Origin: QHXW01 sp963847515
GTDB lineage: Bacteria > Acidobacteriota > Terriglobia > Bryobacterales > Bryobacteraceae
Assembly (NCBI GenBank): GCA_963847515.1
Contig: CAWKAA010000007.1
Location: 806,001-870,000, forward strand
Direction of reading: 5' to 3'
Length of the DNA stretch: 64,000 nucleotides
The notes beneath the pieces are model-generated. The model worked only from the letters and a program-made list of their open reading frames with translations, was not told where the DNA came from and ran no database searches. Of the stretch, positions 61,414 to 64,000 are shown in pieces (within the stretch, counting starts at the first letter, position 1; each line of letters opens with the position of its first letter). The translations under genes and the position numbers were made by a program.

Positions 61414-63456
61414 ATGTTGCTTCATTCGAGAATTCTGATATGGCTTCTTTGCTGCACCGGTATGGCGGCGGCGCATTCTCCGTTGCTGCCAAAACCGCAG
61501 CAGATCCAGTATGGACCGGGACGCCTTCCGCTGCGGGATCTACACATTCGCCTGGCCGGCAATCCGGCGGATGAAGACCGGTTCGCTGCAAGTGAACTCG
61601 CAGCCATCCTGTCAGCCCGCTCCACAAGGCCGGTTCCAATCGCGGAGAGCTCGGATGGTCCAGGACCTTCGATTGTATTGAAGCGCTCCGGATCCGTAGC
61701 GAGCCTTCCGATGCCCGGCGAGCGGCCCGGGCCCGAGTCGCGCGAAGCGTACCGCCTGAAGATTACGCCGGCAGGCGGCGAAATTGAAGCCGCCTCTTCT
61801 GCCGGCCTGTATTACGCCGTTCAAACTCTACGTCAACTGGTCGAAAGCGATGGCGGCGGCGCGGCGCTCCCTGAAGTCCAGATTCATGACTGGCCCTCCC
61901 TCGCCTACCGCGGCACGATGATCGACATGAGCCACGGCCCTTTGCCCACAGAAAACGAAGTGAAGCGACAGATTGATTTCCTGGCGCGCTGGAAAGCGAA
62001 TCAGTACTACATCTACAGTGAAGGCGCCATCGAACTCGACGGCTACCCGTTGCTGAACCCAGAAGGCCGATTCTCGAAAGATCAGATCCGGCGCATCATT
62101 GCTTACGGCCGCGAACGTCATGTTGATGTCATCCCGTTCCTCGAACTCTATGGCCATTTGCACGATTTGCTGCGCATCGAGCTTTATTCAGGCCTCGGTG
62201 CTTTCCCGCATTCGGTGGAGTTGGACCCAGCCAACCCCAACGTAACGAGTTTGTTGGCAGACTGGGCCGGACAAATTTCGGACCTGTTCCCCAGCCCGTT
62301 CGTGCACGTTGGTTTCGATGAGACCTGGCGCATCGAGGATGTCGCCAAAAAGCGGGGTAATACGACGCCCGCTGCCCTCTTTGCCGAACAGCTTACCAAC
62401 GTGGCGAAACTGTTTACGCAACACGGGAAGACTGTAATGGCATGGGCGGATGTGATGGTAAAGTATCCGGAAACTATCGATCGCCTGCCGCCCGGACTAA
62501 TTCCCGTGGCGTGGGCTTATGAGGCGCAGCCGGATGTGAAGAAATGGCTGGATCCGCTCGTCGCGAAACATCTGCCGCACTTCATACAATCCGGGGTCGC
62601 GAACTGGGAGCAAATCGCGCTTAACTTCGACATGACCTTCGCCAATATCGATAACTTCCTGGCGGCAGGACTGCGCTCGGAAGCGCTCGGCATGATCAAC
62701 TCCGTTTGGACTGACAGTGCGCAATGTCTATTGCGTCTGACGTGGCCGGCGATGGCTTATGGGGCGGCTGCACCCTGGCAGTCCGCGCCCATGGATCGCA
62801 ATGGCTTCTTCGGCCAATACGCCACATTGATTTACCCGAGTGCCAGCGCGGCGGATGTGGCTGCGGCGCTCGAAAACCTCAACAAGTCAGAGATAGCCAT
62901 CGAAAGAGTGTGGGGAGAATCCTCGATCCACGAAATGTGGGGCGATCCGTTTAGCGCCGCGAATTTGAAACGAACCGCTGATCATCAGGATGATTTCCGC
63001 GAGGCGCGCCGGATGGCTGAGAGCTCGCAAGCGAATATTTATCGGGCGATGAAGGATGGAGCTGATTTCTCCGCGATCGAGTCTTTGCTCATTGCGGGGC
63101 GCATGCTCGATTTTGCGGGTTATAAATTTCTGAACAGCCTCGAGGTGGCAGCGCGCTGGCGGTCTTTCGGTCCCTATAACAGCGACCGGTACTGGAACGA
63201 GATCGAGTCTGAGGTTGTGTACCAGTCACATGGCCGCTTCTCGGACATGATGGATGAAGCGACGCAAATTGAGGCGGCCTATCGGTCAGCATGGCTCGCA
63301 GAGTATGCGCCGTACCGCCTCGCGGCGGCAGCCGGCCGCTGGAATAACGAATATAGCTACTGGCTCAGACTTCAAAACCGGTTCCGTGGCGCAACCCGGG
63401 GCCTGAAGGAAGGAAGCAGTCTGCCGCCGCTGGAAAGCGTAATCGGTTTGCAATAA
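61414..63456 (+). CDS. exported GH20 beta-N-acetylhexosaminidase (copy 2)
   Basis: 680 residues, CGAGGA site 6 bases before ATG 61414. Signal peptide (RILIWLLCCTGMAAA). Paralogue of the GH20 at 54839: SPLLPKPQQIQYGPGRLPLR N-terminal domain, YRGTMIDMSHGPLPTENEVK, DVIPFLELYGHLHDLL, catalytic HVGFDETW (D302, E303). The two enzymes differ most after the catalytic pair (residues 310-420), implying different substrate preferences, e.g. linkage or GlcNAc vs GalNAc. Last of the co-directional run; converges on the GH39 gene (29 bases). Confidence 0.9.
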   Translation: MLLHSRILIWLLCCTGMAAAHSPLLPKPQQIQYGPGRLPLRDLHIRLAGNPADEDRFAASELAAILSARSTRPVPIAESSDGPGPSIVLKRSGSVASLPMPGERPGPESREAYRLKITPAGGEIEAASSAGLYYAVQTLRQLVESDGGGAALPEVQIHDWPSLAYRGTMIDMSHGPLPTENEVKRQIDFLARWKANQYYIYSEGAIELDGYPLLNPEGRFSKDQIRRIIAYGRERHVDVIPFLELYGHLHDLLRIELYSGLGAFPHSVELDPANPNVTSLLADWAGQISDLFPSPFVHVGFDETWRIEDVAKKRGNTTPAALFAEQLTNVAKLFTQHGKTVMAWADVMVKYPETIDRLPPGLIPVAWAYEAQPDVKKWLDPLVAKHLPHFIQSGVANWEQIALNFDMTFANIDNFLAAGLRSEALGMINSVWTDSAQCLLRLTWPAMAYGAAAPWQSAPMDRNGFFGQYATLIYPSASAADVAAALENLNKSEIAIERVWGESSIHEMWGDPFSAANLKRTADHQDDFREARRMAESSQANIYRAMKDGADFSAIESLLIAGRMLDFAGYKFLNSLEVAARWRSFGPYNSDRYWNEIESEVVYQSHGRFSDMMDEATQIEAAYRSAWLAEYAPYRLAAAAGRWNNEYSYWLRLQNRFRGATRGLKEGSSLPPLESVIGLQ

Positions 63457-63485
63457 GTCTACTGCCCTGCAGGCGCGCGGCTCAT

Positions 63486-64000
63486 TTACGGCGTTGCGGG
63501 TATTTCAATCAATGCGAGCGCATTCACTTGCAAATCGAGATCGAGGTGACTGCCGTCAAGGCGCCGCCGATCGGGCGCTGGAAGCGCGGTGGCAGCATTT
63601 ATTTTGCGAATCTGCTCTTTGGTCAGGTACTGCGGGCTGCCAAGCGCGCGATAGGCGGCAAGAGTGTTGCCGTGATCGTCATCGACGAGCCGGATGTTGA
63701 CGGGTGCGTTGGCCGGGACGTGGTCGAAGGCGAGCCGCACATGGAGGGGCAAGCCGGACTTATCGGGGTCCACGAGGTTCCAGACCGCAACAACGACTGA
63801 TCCATCGGAGCGAAGGGTAACAAGTATGTTCGTCGCGACATTCGCCATGCGGCGATCGCCTAAAAGGTGGAGCAATCCGAAGGCGTAGAAGCTGGGTTTG
63901 TTGATGCCTCCCTGGGCGCGCAATCCGAAGTGACCTTCAAAGGGGCGCGGGATGGGTCCGCCTTCCTCAAATACGTCCGAGAACGTCCAGAATGAGAGCA
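63486..64000 (-). CDS. GH39-type glycosidase (beta-xylosidase / alpha-L-iduronidase family), C-terminal part
   Basis: The frame is open to the right edge, so only the last 171 residues are visible. They match the GH39 end: FWTFSDVFEEGG, RPFEGHFGLRAQGGINKPSF then YAFGLLHLLGDRRM closing the barrel, followed by the C-terminal beta-domain (ILVTLRSDGSVVVAVWNLVD, YLTKEQIRKINAATAL). GH39 holds beta-xylosidases and alpha-L-iduronidases. The catalytic acids lie outside the window. Iduronidase activity would fit a glycosaminoglycan-like substrate, but beta-xylosidase is commoner in bacteria. Confidence 0.82.
   Translation of the reverse strand, partial: LSFWTFSDVFEEGGPIPRPFEGHFGLRAQGGINKPSFYAFGLLHLLGDRRMANVATNILVTLRSDGSVVVAVWNLVDPDKSGLPLHVRLAFDHVPANAPVNIRLVDDDHGNTLAAYRALGSPQYLTKEQIRKINAATALPAPDRRRLDGSHLDLDLQVNALALIEIPATP

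Noticed and set aside
63486..64000. Firm call of alpha-L-iduronidase
   Set aside because: Only the C-terminal end of the GH39 protein is visible; family membership is clear but specificity is not.

Overview
The window reads as a chromosomal segment of a GC-rich Gram-negative soil-type bacterium, most likely an Acidobacteriota member of the Solibacter/Bryobacter kind. The reasons are the very large TonB-dependent receptor with an N-terminal carboxypeptidase-regulatory (Oar-like) domain, a paired heptosyltransferase I/II locus, an HpnI-like glycosyltransferase, several acidobacterial-style conserved hypotheticals, and short dispersed AGGTGCC heptad arrays. No tRNA, rRNA, CRISPR, integrase or transposase was seen. 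All taxonomy here is inference from gene content.

1-10.97 kb: the end of a polytopic GT-C glycosyltransferase, a DUF3142 protein and a large exported helical-repeat protein on +; then a minus block with a HyuA-type hydantoinase/oxoprolinase subunit, an exported metallo-beta-lactamase, and a YceI / FAD reductase / class III aminotransferase run. 11-15.7 kb: a tight plus-strand glycan operon (epimerase, zinc-finger methyltransferase, split transketolase, polyprenol-phosphate type GT2). 15.8-24 kb: mixed housekeeping and small genes, including a truncated RRM protein, double cupin, HTH protein, SIMPL protein behind tandem palindromes, two GIY-YIG-like proteins, an enolase-superfamily enzyme, Hpt and TlpA-like proteins. 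24-29.7 kb: a minus operon SurA-like - YhaM-like - BlaI - heptosyltransferase II - degenerate nucleotidyltransferase - heptosyltransferase I - methyltransferase (envelope biogenesis). 29.9-42.6 kb: DsbA/MauE redox pair, an exported protein, a pair of small DMT proteins, UDP-sulfoquinovose synthase (sqdB), ArnT-like GT39, asparagine synthetase, hpnI-like GT, a response regulator, a beta-barrel protein and a phosphoesterase.

42.9-64 kb is the most coherent accessory region and my candidate for an undescribed system: an amino-sugar glycan utilisation locus under an IclR-family regulator. Going left from the regulator is a minus operon (TonB-dependent receptor, HGSNAT-like acetyltransferase, NodB-like two-domain protein, frameshifted sulfatase-TPR protein). 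Going right are a second copy of the NodB-like protein, a GH20 hexosaminidase, DMT exporter, DapA-family aldolase, 3-hydroxyacyl-CoA-dehydrogenase-family oxidoreductase, D-aminoacylase-family amidohydrolase and a second GH20. A GH39 glycosidase enters from the right edge. Three promoters in this locus (receptor, second NodB-like gene, first GH20) carry the same 17-bp element TGTTCAGCSTATTGGAY. In each, that element lies exactly 45 bp, start to start, upstream of a -35 hexamer that is followed by a 17-bp spacer and a -10. This is a regulon signature read directly from the sequence, and the IclR protein encoded among the sites is the obvious candidate to bind it. The locus probably imports and dismantles an N-acetylhexosamine-containing (possibly sulfated or uronic-acid-containing) polymer; the substrate is inference.
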